A stretch of DNA of 64,000 nucleotides from Dallia pectoralis (Eukaryota; Chordata; Actinopteri; Esociformes; Umbridae), in contig CM055750.1 of the NCBI GenBank assembly GCA_029465975.1, positions 3,275,548 to 3,339,547 on the forward strand. Direction: 5' to 3'. Below are positions 23,236-37,061 of this stretch, piece by piece. The first letter of the stretch is position 1. Each line of letters starts with the position of its first letter. Under the pieces are notes generated by a model. It saw nothing but the letters and a program-made list of their open reading frames with translations, ran no database searches and was not told the origin of the DNA. A program made the translations under genes and the position numbers.

Positions 23236-23731
23236 CTCTCACACTCACTCACACTCACTCACTCTCTCTCTTACTCACACTCACTCACTCACACTCTCTC
23301 ACTCACTCTCTCTCACTCACACTCAGTCTCTCACACTCTCTCACTCACACTCTCTCACTCACTCACACTCTCTCACGCACACTCTCACATACTCTCTCAC
23401 ACTCACTCTCTCACACTCACTCTCTCACACTCTCTCACTCACACTCTCTCACTCACACTCTCTCACTCACACTCAGTCTCTCACACTCTCTCACTCACAC
23501 TCTCTCACTCACTCACACTCTCTCACACTCACTCACTCACACTCTCTTACACTCACTCTCTCACTCACACTCTCACATACTCTCTCACACTCACTCTCTC
23601 ACACTCTCTCACTCACACTCTCACATACTCTCTCACACTCACTCTCTCACACTCTCTCACTCACACTCTCTCACTCACACTCAGTCTCTCACACTCTCTC
23701 ACACTCTCTCACTCACTCACACTCTCTCTCG
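23236..23731. repeat. Compound (CTCACA/CTCTCA)n microsatellite
   Basis: About 500 bp of CACTCTCT and CACTCACA words with AGTC and ATAC interruptions. The open frames (Ser-His-Thr-Leu repeats at 23182-23908) are low-complexity artefacts. Confidence 0.95.
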
Positions 23732-26202
23732 CCGCCCATTTCTTTTGGGATTTCATGCTGTGCAGTCACCTGGGTCATGCTAGGAGGAGATGCTGCCATT
23801 CTCTGTCTTAGCCTGTCACTGGTGTTGCTGTTCTCTCTGTGTGTCTGTGAGGTCCCATGGGATCTGTATTTTACTGCCCCGAGGGCTAGACGGAAAGAGA
23901 GGCTGTAAAATGAGCCAGCTTTACTCTGACACTTCCATCCAGTGCAGTTGGTTTATATAGGTCCAAGATGCGGGAGCTTGTTTCCTCAACATAGATTCAA
24001 CCAGTCCAGGACAAAATAAAACAGACTTTCAACGTGCTTTTTTTCAAGTCATGGTAGGAGACTAGTCTTAACGGGAAACTGCCACTAAACCGCTTTGTAG
24101 CTCGTAAACATTCGGCACTCGGAAACTGGCCTGTGCAGCTCAAAGCAAATGACTCAGGGAGAGTTAAACAAATGAGATGAGTTAACTAAGCGTGCCGCCA
24201 CTGAAGCACACCTGCACATCGTTTGCAGTTTCACACGGAAGAGATTTATGGCCTGCCCGGACCGGAGAGCGTGGAGACACGGGAGGCCCGTGGATCGAAG
24301 CTCTGTCTGTACGTGCTCGCCGAAATGTCACGAGAAACAGAGCTGACATAATCGAGCCGAAGGCATTCCTGCAGGATGCCCGGAACCGCAGCTTTTTCGT
24401 GTCAAACAGAGAGCGTAGAGGTGCCGCACGGAGTGCGTCGTCTCTCTCCCCGGACCGAGGGATTGATCGAGCAGCTTCCTGACGTTTCACTGGTCTGTTC
24501 CAGGTACATGTGAAAACTCCCATGCCACCCCTAAACAGACTGTCTCGCATCCACCTGATTAGGCTCCTCCCCTCTGTCTGAGCCTGTTTCTCCACACACA
24601 CACACACACTCACTCTCACACACACACACACACAGTCTCACACACACACACACACACACACACTCACTCCACCCACCCACCCACCCTCCCTCCTCCTGTC
24701 TTCAGCTTCTCTGTTTCACTTCTTCCTTCCCTCCCTCGTTTTGTCCTCACCCTCACAGCATGTTTAATCTGTCTGTTTCTCCCTCCCGCTTTGCCACCCA
24801 TTTCTTTCTCACACACACACGCACGCTCTCTGTCTTTATCAGGTTCTCGTCTCTTCCCCTTTCTCAGTATCTCTCCCTCTCCGTGCCTTCTGGTTCCTCT
24901 CTCCTCTGACTCACCCATGTCGGTCCTTCTCTATCCTCCCCTCTAAACCTCACTCTCTCTCTCTCTCTATGCTTCTCTTGAGCAGTGTCCTGGCTCCTCT
25001 TTATCTCCAGTCTCCATGTAGCGACGCCCACCGCGACCAAACACAGACACATTACATTTCCTGGGCAAGCTGCTCCTTTCTCTCCGTCTCCGTTCCCTCT
25101 CGGTCTCGTCCCCTCGGCACTGCCGTTGTCACCGGTCCTCCTGGCGGAGAGTTTACATTTAAAGCAGAGGAAAGTGACGACGCCCTCTAACATCCCTCCC
25201 TAAATCCAACGACCGGTCGGTGCTCTCTCACTCTCTGGCCTCTGCAGGCCGTGTGTGTGTGCGCGGATGTTACAACAGACAATGAACGCCACAACGGTCG
25301 AGATCAACAGCGCCAGAGTGTCCTCATCAACCGCTAGCCCCGGGCATTTGTGTTCCGCGTCTTCTAAAATCAATCACCGTTCTTCTAACGAACCAGAGAA
25401 CGACTGAATATTACATTTGGCAGACGGCTTCTGCGCCGTTTGGTCGACGCGATGAATCATTCCTGCAGCGGCGTTTGTGTCTCAATTAGCGGAAAGCGAT
25501 TGGTAAAGGCAGATCCTCCGAAAACACCTGCTATCAGAGACCGAGAACTATTCACATTCATCCCCATCAAGCCGAGCCAATTTCCAACATGGCCGTGAAC
25601 GACGTCGTCGGATTAATGGCGAAATAATCTGGTGCTAAAGACACTGAAGACATCCGTCTGCGGTAGAGAGGCACACGGCAAGTGCATGTTTCTCTCTCGG
25701 GGCACCAGCCAACGCTCTGCAGTTTTTGGGCCCAGCAATATCTTGCGAGTCTGTCTGTATTAAAACATAATTATGACACCCACACTGTGACATTATTGCT
25801 ACCCGGCTTTCTATTATACCCAAACAATGTGAGCCCTTGAATATAAATAATAAACAAAAAAAGTAAACTATATTTGTATTGGATGAGACGAATAATTGAA
25901 TACGGGATCTAGAGAGAGACTGGTGGTCTCCTCTGGGTCTACAGTGCCACCTAGAGGACTAAATCGGAACTGTCCAGGCTGGTGCGTGAGTGTGATATGA
26001 TATTAATGTTTATTTTGTACTTTTTAACAGCCCTCATTCAGAGGGATTTACAGACATTGTTGATCGCAGTTATTACATTTGAGGAATGAACAAAACAAGC
26101 CAATGGAAAGATCAGAGCCCGTAGGTTATTGGCCAATCCTGACTGGATGTTGTCCAGCAATATAGTGCAGATCGTGTAGTGCCTTGTGGCACCGTGGGTC
26201 GA
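23732..26202. other. Unique sequence with microsatellites; no gene recognised
   Basis: Contains (CA)n stretches at about 24594-24672 and a pyrimidine-rich zone at about 24660-24970. The segment at 25380-25620 is non-repetitive, carries ATTAG/ATTA motifs and could be conserved non-coding DNA; this is untested. Confidence 0.4.
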
Positions 26203-26788
26203 CCCAGCCCAGAGTGAGTGTACCCAGGGCCCCAGCCCAGAGTCAGTGTACCAAGGGCCCAGCCCAGAATCAGTATACCCAGGGCCCCAGCCCAGAGTCA
26301 GTGTACCCAGGGCCCAGCCCAGAGTGAGTGTACCAAGGGCCCAGCCCAGAATCAGTGTACCCAGGGCCCAGCCCAGAGTCAGTGTACCCAGGGCCCAGCC
26401 CAGAGTGAGTGTACCAAGGGCCCAGCCCAGAATCAGTGTACCCAGGGCCCAGCCCAGAGTGAGTGTACCCAGGGCCCCAGCCCAGAGTCAGTGTACCAAG
26501 GGCCCAGCCCAGAATCAGTATACCCAGGGCCCCAGCCCAGAGTCAGTGTACCCAGGGCCCAGCCCAGAGTGAGTGTACCAAGGGCCCAGCCCAGAATCAG
26601 TGTACCCAGGGCCCAGCCCAGAGTCAGTGTACCCAGGGCCCAGCCCAGAGTGAGTGTACCAAGGGCCCAGCCCAGAATCAGTGTACCCAGGGCCCAGCCC
26701 AGAGTGAGTGTACCCAGGGCCCAGCCCAGAGTCAGTGTACCCAGGGCCCCAGCCCAGAGTGAGTGCACCCAGGGCCCAGCCCAGAGTG
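26203..26788. repeat. Minisatellite, 27/28-bp units, GC-rich
   Basis: About 21 units of CCCAGGGCCCAGCCCAGAGT plus CAGTGTA, with AAG/CAG and extra-C variants. Blocks of five to six units recur (for example 26222-26460 against 26467-26700). Open frames on both strands are by-products. Confidence 0.95.
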
Positions 26789-26956
26789 ATTATCCCTCCA
26801 CGTATTGACAAGCCTCAGCGGACAGCTTTTTCTCCTCTTCTGTTTTTGTGTTTCCCAACTGTTCTCAGAGCAGTCTGTTTCCCGGCCTCTCCTGGTGACG
26901 GGGTCTGTCTCCTTTCTCTGTCTGTAGACCTCCTCTGTCCCTGACACACTTAAGAC

Positions 26957-27199
26957 GCCCGCTCATTCGACTGGTCTCTCCCCCCCCTCCCCTGACACCT
27001 TCCCGCTCATCCGACTGGTCTCTCCCCCCCCTCCCCTGACGCCTTCCCGCTCATCCGACTGGTCTCCCCCCCCCCTCCCCTGACGCCTTCCCGCTCATCA
27101 GACTGGTCTCCCCCTCCCCTGATGCCTTCCCGCTCATCAGACTGGTCTCCCCCTCCCCTGACGCCTTCCCCTCATCAGACTGGTCTCCCCCTCCCCTGA
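26957..27199. repeat. Tandem repeat of about 40-46 bp, C-rich
   Basis: About 5-6 copies with GCTCATCCGACTGGTCTC followed by a C-run of variable length and CTCCCCTGACGCCTTCCC. Length differences lie mainly in the C-run. Confidence 0.85.
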
Positions 27200-27249
27200 C
27201 ACATTGATGGAGTGATGGATGGTAAACTATTTATGTTCTTATATAATGC

Positions 27250-27273
27250 AGACACACACACACAGGTGCACAA

Positions 27274-27304
<31 letters not shown>

Positions 27305-27358
27305 CACACAGGTGCACACACGCACATGCACACACACAGGTGCACACACAGCACACAC

Positions 27359-27389
<31 letters not shown>

Positions 27390-27432
27390 GGTGCACACAC
27401 AGCACACACACATATATACACACACACACACA
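27250..27432. repeat. Compound (CA)n microsatellite
   Basis: Interrupted CA repeats with GGTGCACA and ATATATACA interruptions; one block of about 60 bp (CAGGTGCACACACAGCACAC onward) is itself duplicated. Confidence 0.9.
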
Positions 27433-27511
27433 GAGTGAATAATTGTGCCTGGGAGAAGTGAAAGCATATGTGCCTTCATCCTTATTCTCAGAAAACATTT
27501 GTAAAGAGGTG

Positions 27512-27622
27512 AATGACACGTTATCTGGAAGCGTCCAGATCATTTCTGAAGACACCTGTGTGGGAGAAGAGGTGGATGACACGTTATCTGGAAGCTTCCA
27601 GATCATTTATGAAGACACATGT
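27512..27622. repeat. 63-bp direct duplication, 1.8 copies
   Basis: ATGACACGTTATCTGGAAGC begins each copy (about 27513 and 27576). The copies differ at a few positions. Confidence 0.85.
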
Positions 27623-30600
27623 GGCTGAGGAGATGGACGACTTCACATCTTGGCTGTGCCAAATGGTGCCTCAAAATATTTGTGTTTCTGAATTTGCATT
27701 GAGATGCCTTACAAGTCTGACAAGCAAAATATATTTGTTGCACCAGTAAATATACATGTCATTTCGCACCATATATCAAATACTGAAAAGTAACCAAGTG
27801 AAACACACAACCTTCTTCTAATTCTAGGTAAAAGGAGGTCAAAATAATCAATACCCTGTATAGGACTGCGTAAAATTCTATCCAATATTATATTTGTTAG
27901 CTGGACGATAATGGAATATGTGTTTTTAATTTTATTTTAAATGTGTAATAGCAAAGCAAGTAACACAGCAGCATATGCTAGCAAACATAAGTCAAGGGAT
28001 ATGCTAGCCATTTACTTTACAGGCATTATATATATGATGACACAGCTACATACCTTCATCTCTATCCTTTCATCTGCGTTCCTCCTGTTATTTCCTCGTT
28101 TACCTGAACTGGGACGGCTTAGACATTTTCTTATCCATCTGTGTTGATTTAGCACTCGAGCGTCAATACATTACTCATCTGTAGCAAAACCAGACTTCGT
28201 ACAAACCTGGAAAAGGTGCTGCTATTATGAATTAATTGTGGTCTATTTGGTAGCGTGACTGATTATACTAATTAGACTACCACTATACAACGTCATTGGT
28301 GCACTTCAACTGGGGAGACCAGAGGTTAGCCTAGCCCCGCCCCCTCGTACTTCTGATTGGTAGACCTTCCCGGCAGCAGCCGGTCTAGCTTACAAACCAG
28401 AATCAAGGTGGCTAATACGATAAGGTGAATTGACCCACAATCTTACACTGTGACATGATGTCATTGACACGTTGTGCAAATTAGCACAGGAAACCCATCG
28501 CGTAAATGTCACCATTCCATACGTGCAGTACAGGCCCAGAAAGGGGAGTCTTAGGGTTCTGGTACAGTCAATATACAGGTGAAGTGAGTCTTTGTATACT
28601 GGTACAGGAAGTCTTTAACTGCACTTCTCTGTTATCTCCTCCCGTCTACATACAGTGCAGGTTGCTTGCTTTGGTTTCATTCCAGTGGTTGACCACATAG
28701 CTGTTTAATGCGTCTTAAAAGCAGTATAAAACTGCAGGTTTGTTACAGAGGTCACTGATGCTGAGCACTGGCCACCCGTCTCTATTCCCTTTGATCCTTT
28801 TCTGTAGCACGAGGTGTTGGTGACAGGCTCGGGGGGAACGGCAGCCGCGCCGGGCCGCGAAGGGCCGACAGGAAAGAGCCATTTTAATTGGCCACACGGA
28901 GCACAGCTGTGTTCTGTTGTTTTCGCGAAGGAAAAAAAAGCCAATTTGTCAGAAGTGCAGACCGAGGTAATACAGAGGCAACACCTGAAACTCATTCCCA
29001 AAGTGTAAACACCGTTCCCGTCACACAGCACCTCTTCCAACTCGGGCGCGTGGATTAAAGCACCACAGAGGCAGTAGGCTGATTATCCGGCCACCGCCTA
29101 AACGCCGGGTTTATCGAGGTGCACGGCAGAGTTATCAATCTGATTCAGTTCGGAGCCGGGAGCCGTCGATCTGTGAACGCGGCGAGTGAAAGTCAGAGCG
29201 TCTAAATATGAGCGCTGTCCGCTCCGAGGTGGGCCTACTGCACAGACAGGCGTATTCACCGAGTGTGATGACCCCGTGCTCCCGTCGACGTGTGGGCACG
29301 TTCAGAGTCTAGAGCCCAATATGGGCCCCACTATTACTGTAGAAATGAGTCAAAATATTCAGCTCTCCTCCTGGTTTCTGTGTATGAATGGTAAACAACG
29401 GGGTTCTGGGAGGTTTCGGTTATTTGTTACCATGCGGGCCCCCTGGTCGGTCATTGAACATTCCCTCAGTCCATCGCAGTGGGCCCATAAATGCCGAGGT
29501 GGTGAGTGGTGTTTTCGCTTATTTTTTTTCTGTCATTTTCCCCCCTCGGAATTTGCTGTCATAAAGAAAATGAAATCCACTTGAAACGGGGCCATTTGGA
29601 CAATTTTGCCTGCCAGTGCCGCTGCGTAATGAAGTGAAATATGTCACGGCAATTTGTTGCGGTTTTCAGGAGGGCTTCACAGTTGTCTTCCTTTCTAGTA
29701 ACGAATTAAGGTTTCGCTCTCTCTCTCCGTCCTTTCCTCCCTTTCTATTGCTTCTCCTAATTTTCCCTTTCTCGCCACTCTCGCTCTAAGCACTTTCTTA
29801 TTTTCTCCTCCCCCCTCTCTCTCCCTCCGCCTCTTACTTTGTGTCTGTCAACCTCTCTCCCTTCCCTCTTGTCATCTCTGTTGGCTCTGCTGGGAACACA
29901 GTCCTCACTCACTATCAATGGAGTGAAGCCGGGTCTCTACACACACAGCCTTGCTTCGACTCAGTGTTTGTTGGATTTCCATGAGCTATTTGACCCCTCG
30001 CCCCAGAGTGTACAGCAGGTCATCACTCCAAGAGTCTGCAAGGGCCTCCCCACCGAGAGTTCAGGCGCGCTTCTACATCCTCTGTCTACATCTACCAGGG
30101 TCTGCCTTGACCAGCTGCACGACCCGAAATAACGGAAAAGAGAGCGAGAGAGACAGAAGGAGGAAAGTGCACAGTGACGCATCCGCAATACGTTGTTACT
30201 CAAGATTAAGACACTGAGTAACGGAGAGGCAATTTTCCAAATATTCCCAGTGAATGAAGAAGGTCAGAGAGACAAAGAGGAATCGGATATTACAAAGATG
30301 CATACACGGGAAAAATCCCAGAGTGCCACCGGCCAAAGCCAAGGGAAGTAGGGGCGCCGGGGGATTTGGCCGCGGCGACGGAGCTTGTAGGCGCCCAATC
30401 CACCAAAACAAGTCGTTAGTTTGAGACGCGGCAATGCAACTCTGAGCCAACTGGCTCCGCCCTTTACGACAACAATCAAGACTAAACAGCGGCACTTCTG
30501 GGTACTGGCGTAGACCGCAGTATCACCCGGGACCGCTAAAACATGTTTATGTCTTCATCTGGTTGATTCCGTCGCATTTCAATCACGCTCATGAACATAC

Positions 30601-32990
30601 AACGTCCCGGTAATACTTGCACATTTCTTTTTTAACAGTCTGTGAATTATGCTTGTCGTCGTTTACATGTGGCGTGCGTCCACAGTTGTGTGGCCCTGGG
30701 ACGGCGCCTCATTGGTGGGGATAAACACACTGGAACGCTTCTTTCCTCTCTTTCATTGAGAAGTGACTCTAACGTCCTTAAAGGGGCCATCCGGAAGATT
30801 TGTACCGATCCAGTAGCATCAAAACATGCATGGGTGACCAGAAGACATCCTCTGATACTGTTTCTGATGGTTCAGTGCCCAAAATATTCCTCATTTAAAC
30901 GGCCGTGCCAGACTGTCTATCCAGCTACATTGACATGTAATCTCAGCCTCCCTGCAGGAATATCCTTCCCACACTAAACTACCCGGAACTAGCTAACACT
31001 ATTCCAGTCTGTTTCAGTGAGGAGAGAGCAGAGGACACGTCATGCTATTATATTCAGTCTTGTACATTTCGGAGGCAGGATTTCACACAGTGCCCCTGAA
31101 AAAAAAGTATGAACAATAACACGTCTTAAGTGTTTACAAGTCAGGCAGCCTGAGAGGAGGCACAGATATTAATATGTGTTGAAAGCATAACCTCAACAGT
31201 GTGATAACCGTTGTGCCAAAAGAGACAGCGGCCTGGGGTGCCTCAACTGGACGTTTGTAAACACATCCGCGCCGTCCTCTACTGACCAACTATTCCCGCA
31301 GTAGAAGGACAGACACACACACACACACACGGACACACACAGACACACACAGGCAGACAGTGGGGCAGAAGGACAGACACACACAGACAGACATACACAC
31401 AGACAGACAGATCGTTAGAGCATTTTATTTCTGAACCCGGTCAACCAGTGCTTGCCAGTTCACTCCGTGTCACAGTGACAGAGCTGAGGTCAAGTCTGAA
31501 GAACAAAGATGGGGACTGAAACCCAGTCAGGACCCTATTGCCTAAACTCAGTGCACACCTTTAAATTAGGGCACATTAATCAACCTAGTGGTCATGGTAA
31601 CGGAACAGGGTTCAATTAGGACGTGCCTGAGGATTAAACAGGATGCCAGAGGTCAGGGGTCACCTCAATCCTAATCAGATGCCTACTGATGATACAGGTA
31701 GAATCTAAATCATGTATATATTTAATTATTTTTTTCCCTTTCACACTATGTCATCGCACAGCATAACTGACGAGAATAAACGACGATGAGCAGAGTGAGA
31801 TGGGTGGTTTTTCATTCTGCATGTACTCTGAAAAGGCCTCCGAGCCCGTACAAACTCTCCTGACGACGACAATCTGTGATTCTGTACATTCTGTCAAATG
31901 TCTAAGTTGAGACAGTCTGGATCAGTGATTTGTTTTCCTGAGCGTGTGTGTGTGTGTGTGCATGGCGAGGGTTTACCGTAATGAAATAAACACCTCCACC
32001 AAACCTAAGTGGTGATTGAAGACTCATTAAGGAGGACTGGGGGGAGAGTGTCTGACAGATTAAAGTTTGTCGCTCTAATTGCTAACTCGCAACTAAGCAC
32101 ACGATCATTGACTGGACGAATTTATTTCAAATGTGGATCGATTAGACGGCGTGGTGTCGTGTAATTGGTTTGTGGCGACGGGCGAATGCAATTCACCGTG
32201 TGCACACGCGCACGTGAGCCTCGCATAAGAGAAGCCGCTTCTGACACGCGCGAAAAAAGTGCTGCGCTTTCAAGCTAACATGAGCTGCGGACGCCGGAGG
32301 CATGCAGTTAACGAACGCACCGATGTCTCGGAGACGAGGCTCCCGCGAGAAAGGAGAAGAAAGATCTAGAAGATAGCCCAAGACAGTTGATGCCAATGGC
32401 ATCCTGAATGAACCGAGCTTTCTTTGACTTCATTCTCCCACGGAGCCAGCAGAACTCCCAACACAACCACACCGCGGGAAGCTAGCGGCTCGCCTCACCG
32501 GAAGGCGACAGTTGACTTCAAGTCCCCGGGTGTGAGAGAAGGTCAACGATGTAACTGTGGAAGGAGACAGAGCTATTGTTCCGACAACTGCTTCCACTTA
32601 GCCTAGCCATGCAGAGCGCTAACAATCACTAAAAGGGGGAAGACTCGAAATGACTAAGTAAACGCGGGGAGACATCTCCTTGGTTATGTACGTCGTCGTG
32701 CCTTGACAATTGTTTCGTTTGGTTCGGCCTTGACGGTCACTTTGTGTGGAATGGAATGGAGGGCCTGGATAATTTGAATAAGAATGGCGTTTAGATTGCC
32801 TGCGTTTCTCTGTTCACTTATTTCTCCCGACAGAGCAGATATAGACGTGTAGGAAGGGAGCGGGCATGTAGAGAACATGAACCAGAGAAGATTTACAATC
32901 TCTGGGCCGGCAGCAACGACTCCATTGAGACATCTCCCCCTTGATAAATATTTTATTTGTCCATTCTGTGGTAGCTTGCCGTACTGCATG
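27623..32990. other. Gene-less single-copy sequence
   Basis: About 5.4 kb with no convincing exon. Includes a pyrimidine-rich zone (29710-29830) and a CA/CAGA microsatellite (31310-31410). Some stretches have the mixed composition and homeodomain-type TAATTA words seen in conserved non-coding elements (28225-28300 and 32050-32180), but this cannot be tested here. Confidence 0.4.
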
Positions 32991-33865
32991 GATTGATACA
33001 CTAACTCTTACTATGGACTGGTATACAGTGATGTAGTCCAGAACCAGTACTCTGGTATTCTTAGATTGATACACTAACTCTTACTATGGACTGGTATACA
33101 GTGATGTGGTCCAGAACCAGTAATCTGGTAATCTTAGATTGATGCACTAACTCGTACTATGGACTGGTATGAAGTGATGTAGTCCAGAACCAGTAATCTG
33201 GTATTCTTAGATTGATGCACTAACTCTTACTATGGACTGGTATACAGTGATGTAGTCCAGAACCAGTAATCTGGTATTCTTAGATTGATACACTAACTCT
33301 TACTATGGACTGGTATACAGTGATGTGGTCCAGAACCAGTAATCTGGTAATCTTAGATTGATGCACTAACTCGTACTATGGACTGGTATGAAGTGATGTA
33401 GTCCAGAACCAGTACTCTGGTAATCTTAGATTGATGCACTAACTCTTACTATGGACTGGTATACAGTGATGTAGTCCAGAACCAGTAATCTGGTATTCTT
33501 AGATTGATGCACTAACTCTTACTATGGACTGGTATACAGTGATGTGGTCCAGAACCAGTAATCTGGTATTCTTAGATTGATACACTAACTCTTACTATGG
33601 ACTGGTATACAGTGATGTGGTCCAGAACCAGTAATCTGGTATTCTTAGATTGATACACTAACTCTTACTATGGACTGGTATACAGTGATGTGGTCCAGAA
33701 CCAGTAATCTGGTAATCTTAGATTGATGCACTAACTCGTACTATGGACTGGTATGAAGTGATGTAGTCCAGAACCAGTACTCTGGTAATCTTAGATTGAT
33801 GCACTAACTCTTACTATGGACTGGTATACAGTGATGTAGTCCAGAACCAATACTCTGGTATTCTT
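32991..33865. repeat. Minisatellite, 73-bp units
   Basis: Twelve copies of a 73-bp unit beginning GATTGATACACTAACTCTTA. The variant CTCGTACTATGG with GAAGTGATG recurs at about 33151, 33370 and 33735. Those spacings are 219 bp (3 units) and 365 bp (5 units), so multi-unit blocks were duplicated. Confidence 0.95.
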
Positions 33866-34037
33866 ATCAAATCTACCGGGGCTTGATTCAACCATAACTG
33901 TCTGTGGGGAAACATGTTTATCGGCACCGATCAAGCATTCTTTCTGAAGTTCTTAATTTGATGCATGTAAACTGATGGTGGAGAACGTTTACGGAATTCC
34001 AATGAGACCGCGAAATTGGCTTTACCCAGATAGCCGG

Positions 34038-34720
34038 AGCACACCTTTAGCACACCTTTAGCACACCTTTAGCACACCTTAAGCAAACCTTTAGCACACC
34101 TTTAGCACACCTTTAGCACACCTTTAGCACACCTTTAGCACACCTTTAGCACACCTTAAGCACACCTTAAGCACACCTTAAGCACACCTTTAGCACACCA
34201 TAAGCACACCATAAGCACACCTTTAGCACACCTTTAGCACACCTTTAGCACAGCTTTAGCACACCATAAGCACACCATAAGCACACCTTAAGCACACCTT
34301 AAGCACACCTTTAGCACACCTTAAGCACACCTACAGCACACCTTAAGCACACCTTAAGCACACCTTTAGCACACCTTTAGCACACCTTTAGCACACCTTT
34401 AGCACACCTTTAGCACACCTTTAGCACACCTTTAGCACACCTTAAGCACACCTTAAGCACACCTTAAGCACACCTTAAGCACACCTTAAGCACACATTTA
34501 GCACACCTTTAGCACACCTTTAGCACACCTTTAGCACACCTTAAGCACACCTTAAGCACACCTATAGCACACCTTTAGCTCACCTTAAGCACACCTTTAG
34601 CACACCTTTAGCACACCTTAAGCACACCTTAAGCACACCTTAAGCACACCTTTAGCACACCTTAAGCACACCTTTAGCACACCTTAAGCACACCTTAAGC
34701 ACACCTTTAGCACACCTTTA
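34038..34720. repeat. Minisatellite, 11-bp units
   Basis: About 62 copies of AGCACACCTTT or AGCACACCTTA, with rare CCATA, CCTACA and AGCTCACC variants. The T and A forms occur in runs. Confidence 0.95.
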
Positions 34721-35414
34721 CACAGTCATCCATTTAGCTCCACTAGCAAACGGCAACCTTCTATCTTTTCATACCCACATCTCAGAGGGCACTGAGCCGA
34801 ACGTACACTGGTTACCAAGTCAAAAAGCTTGTCTGGAATCTAATGAAGCGTGCCACATCGTTAAGCCTCCGCAGTTACTAGGCCACAGCACACACTTTCG
34901 CCCAATCAGCCCATGGCGTAAGAGTATGTGTGTGTGTGTATGTGTGCACATTGTTGAGTATAGTGAACGTACGCATGTGTGTGTGTGTGTGTGTGTGTGC
35001 AGTGAATTTGTGTGCAAGCATGCGTGTCACCGTGTTGGCCAAGCGGGAGCAGCCGGTGTAAACTCCACTGTTACATCTGCCTGCACTCTCCTAATCCCCC
35101 TTTAATTCCCAGGTCGTGCAGCTGGAACGGAACATGTGGAAGTTGTGAGTCAAAGTGAAAAGCGGTTCGCGCAGGGGGGGGCGGTCACATCAACTCAGCA
35201 GCCAGATCTGAGATCAAGCACCTTGGAATCTTTTTGTTAAATGCGTATCTGTGCTTGATCGGGGCTTGTTGACGAAGCAATTGAACTCGAATATGTAAAG
35301 CGTTCACTGCATGGCTGGTGGTGATAGCGACGGTATATTTGCCCAAGGGCGTTTCTGTCTTAGCATGGAAGAAATGATCTGATGCATAGCTGCGAGTAGT
35401 AGGAGTGATGGGAG
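34721..35414. other. Unique sequence with (TG)n tracts
   Basis: TG repeats lie at about 34927-34947 and 34975-35001. Otherwise nothing was recognised. Confidence 0.45.
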
Positions 35415-36560
35415 GCCACCCCCTGATACACCATCGCCACCCCCTGATACTGCATCGCCACCTCGACACGCCATCGCCACCCCTGATACTGCATCGCCAC
35501 CTCGACACGCCATCGCCACCCCCTGACACGCCATCGCCACCCCCTGACACGCCATCGCCACCCCTGACACGGCACCCCCACCCCTGACACGACACCCCTA
35601 CCCCCTGACACGCCATCGCCACCCCCTGACACGCCATCGCCACCCCCTGACACGCCATCGCCACCCCCTGACACGCCATCGCCACCCCTGACACGCCATC
35701 GCCACCCCCTGACACGGCATCGCCACCCCTGACACGCCATCGCCACCCCCTGACACGCCATCGCCACCCCCTGACACGCCATCGCCACCCCTGACACGCC
35801 ATCGCCACCCCTGACACGCCATCGCCACCCCCTGACACGGCACCCCCACCCCCTGACACGCCACCCCCTGACGCCATCGCCACCCCCTGACACGCCATCG
35901 CCACCCCCTGACAAGCCATCGCCACCCCTGACAAGCCATCGCCACCCCCTGACACGCCATCGCCACCCCCTGACACGCCATCGCCACCCCCTGATCGCCA
36001 CCCCCTGACACGCCATCGCCACCCCCTGACACGCCATCGCCACCCCACGCCATCGCCACCCCTGACACGCCATCGCCACCCCTGACACCCTCGACACCCC
36101 CTGACACGCCATCGCCACACGCCATCGCCACCCCCTGACACGCCATCGCCACCCCTGACACGCCATCGCCACCCCCTGACACGCCATCGCCACCCCCTGA
36201 CACGCCATCGCCACCCCCTCACACGCCATCGCCACCCCCTGACACGCCATCGCCACCCCCTGACACGCCACCGCCACCCCTGACACGCCATCGCCACCCC
36301 CTGACACGCCATCGCCACCCCCTGACACGCCATCGCCACCCCCTGACACGCCATCGCCACCCCTGACACGCCATCGCCACCCCCTGACACGCCATCGCCA
36401 CCCCCGCACGCCATCGCCACCCCCTGACACGCCATCGCCACCCCCTGACACGCCATCGCCACCCCCTGACACGCCATCGCCACCCCCTGACACGCCATCG
36501 CCACCCCCTGACACGCCATCGCCACCCCGTGACACGGCATCGCCACCCCCTGACACGCCA
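35415..36560. repeat. Minisatellite, 20/21-bp units, G-rich on the minus strand
   Basis: About 55 copies of GCCATCGCCACCCCCTGACAC, written here as GCCATCGCCACCCCCTGACA plus C, with four- or five-C forms. Frame shifts between 20- and 21-bp forms leave very long open frames on the minus strand (35185-36561, 458 codons; 35360-36571, 403 codons). Their Gly/Asp/Val/Ser and Trp/Arg runs are pure repeat translation, not a protein. Confidence 0.95.
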
Positions 36561-37061
36561 TAAAGTGACATAACGATAAGTAGGAAAGCAGTTAAAACAA
36601 CTAATCTACAATATAAGTGAGGAGATATTTACTATCCTATCAGACGATCAGAGGTGTTTAAGTAAGGGCCAAATGAGACCACAATTTTCATAAATGATAT
36701 TTTTTTCCATTAAATAAGTACTATGTAAGAATACAGACAACATAGGAGCTTCCATAAAGCTGTGAGTAAGAGTCCAGAGGCTGAGTTGCCATAGCTACAG
36801 CCAGAGAGGAGAGTTGCACTACTGATGGATATAGAACTCCCTGGCAAACCAGCACGGGACACAGTGCTCTTATTTCCCCATTGAGATTATATCAGGATTG
36901 CAAACCGACTAGACAATATGCCATTGTCAATAGACTGGCTAGACAATGGTACAAACCTTATTCCGGTTAGAGGCTGTTGACAAATTGACTGTATGTGAAC
37001 AATAGCTGTCATATGAGTCGGGAAATGACTAATGCGGCAAGTGCATCTATAATATTAAGGT
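36561..37061. other. Unique sequence, nothing recognised
   Basis: AT-rich single-copy sequence with a short local duplication (CTAGACAAT near 36909 and 36939). Confidence 0.4.

Noticed and set aside
23182..23908. Ser/His/Thr/Leu-repeat open frames
   Set aside because: Direct translation of a CTCACA/CTCTCA microsatellite.
29186..29584. 132-codon open frame
   Set aside because: No recognisable domain, no conserved motif, and mixed low-complexity tail; insufficient support for a gene.
35185..36571. Long minus-strand open frames of 458 and 403 codons
   Set aside because: They translate the 20/21-bp minisatellite; composition is pure repeat (Gly/Asp/Val/Ser or Trp/Arg), two frames are open over the same DNA, and there are no splice or start signals.
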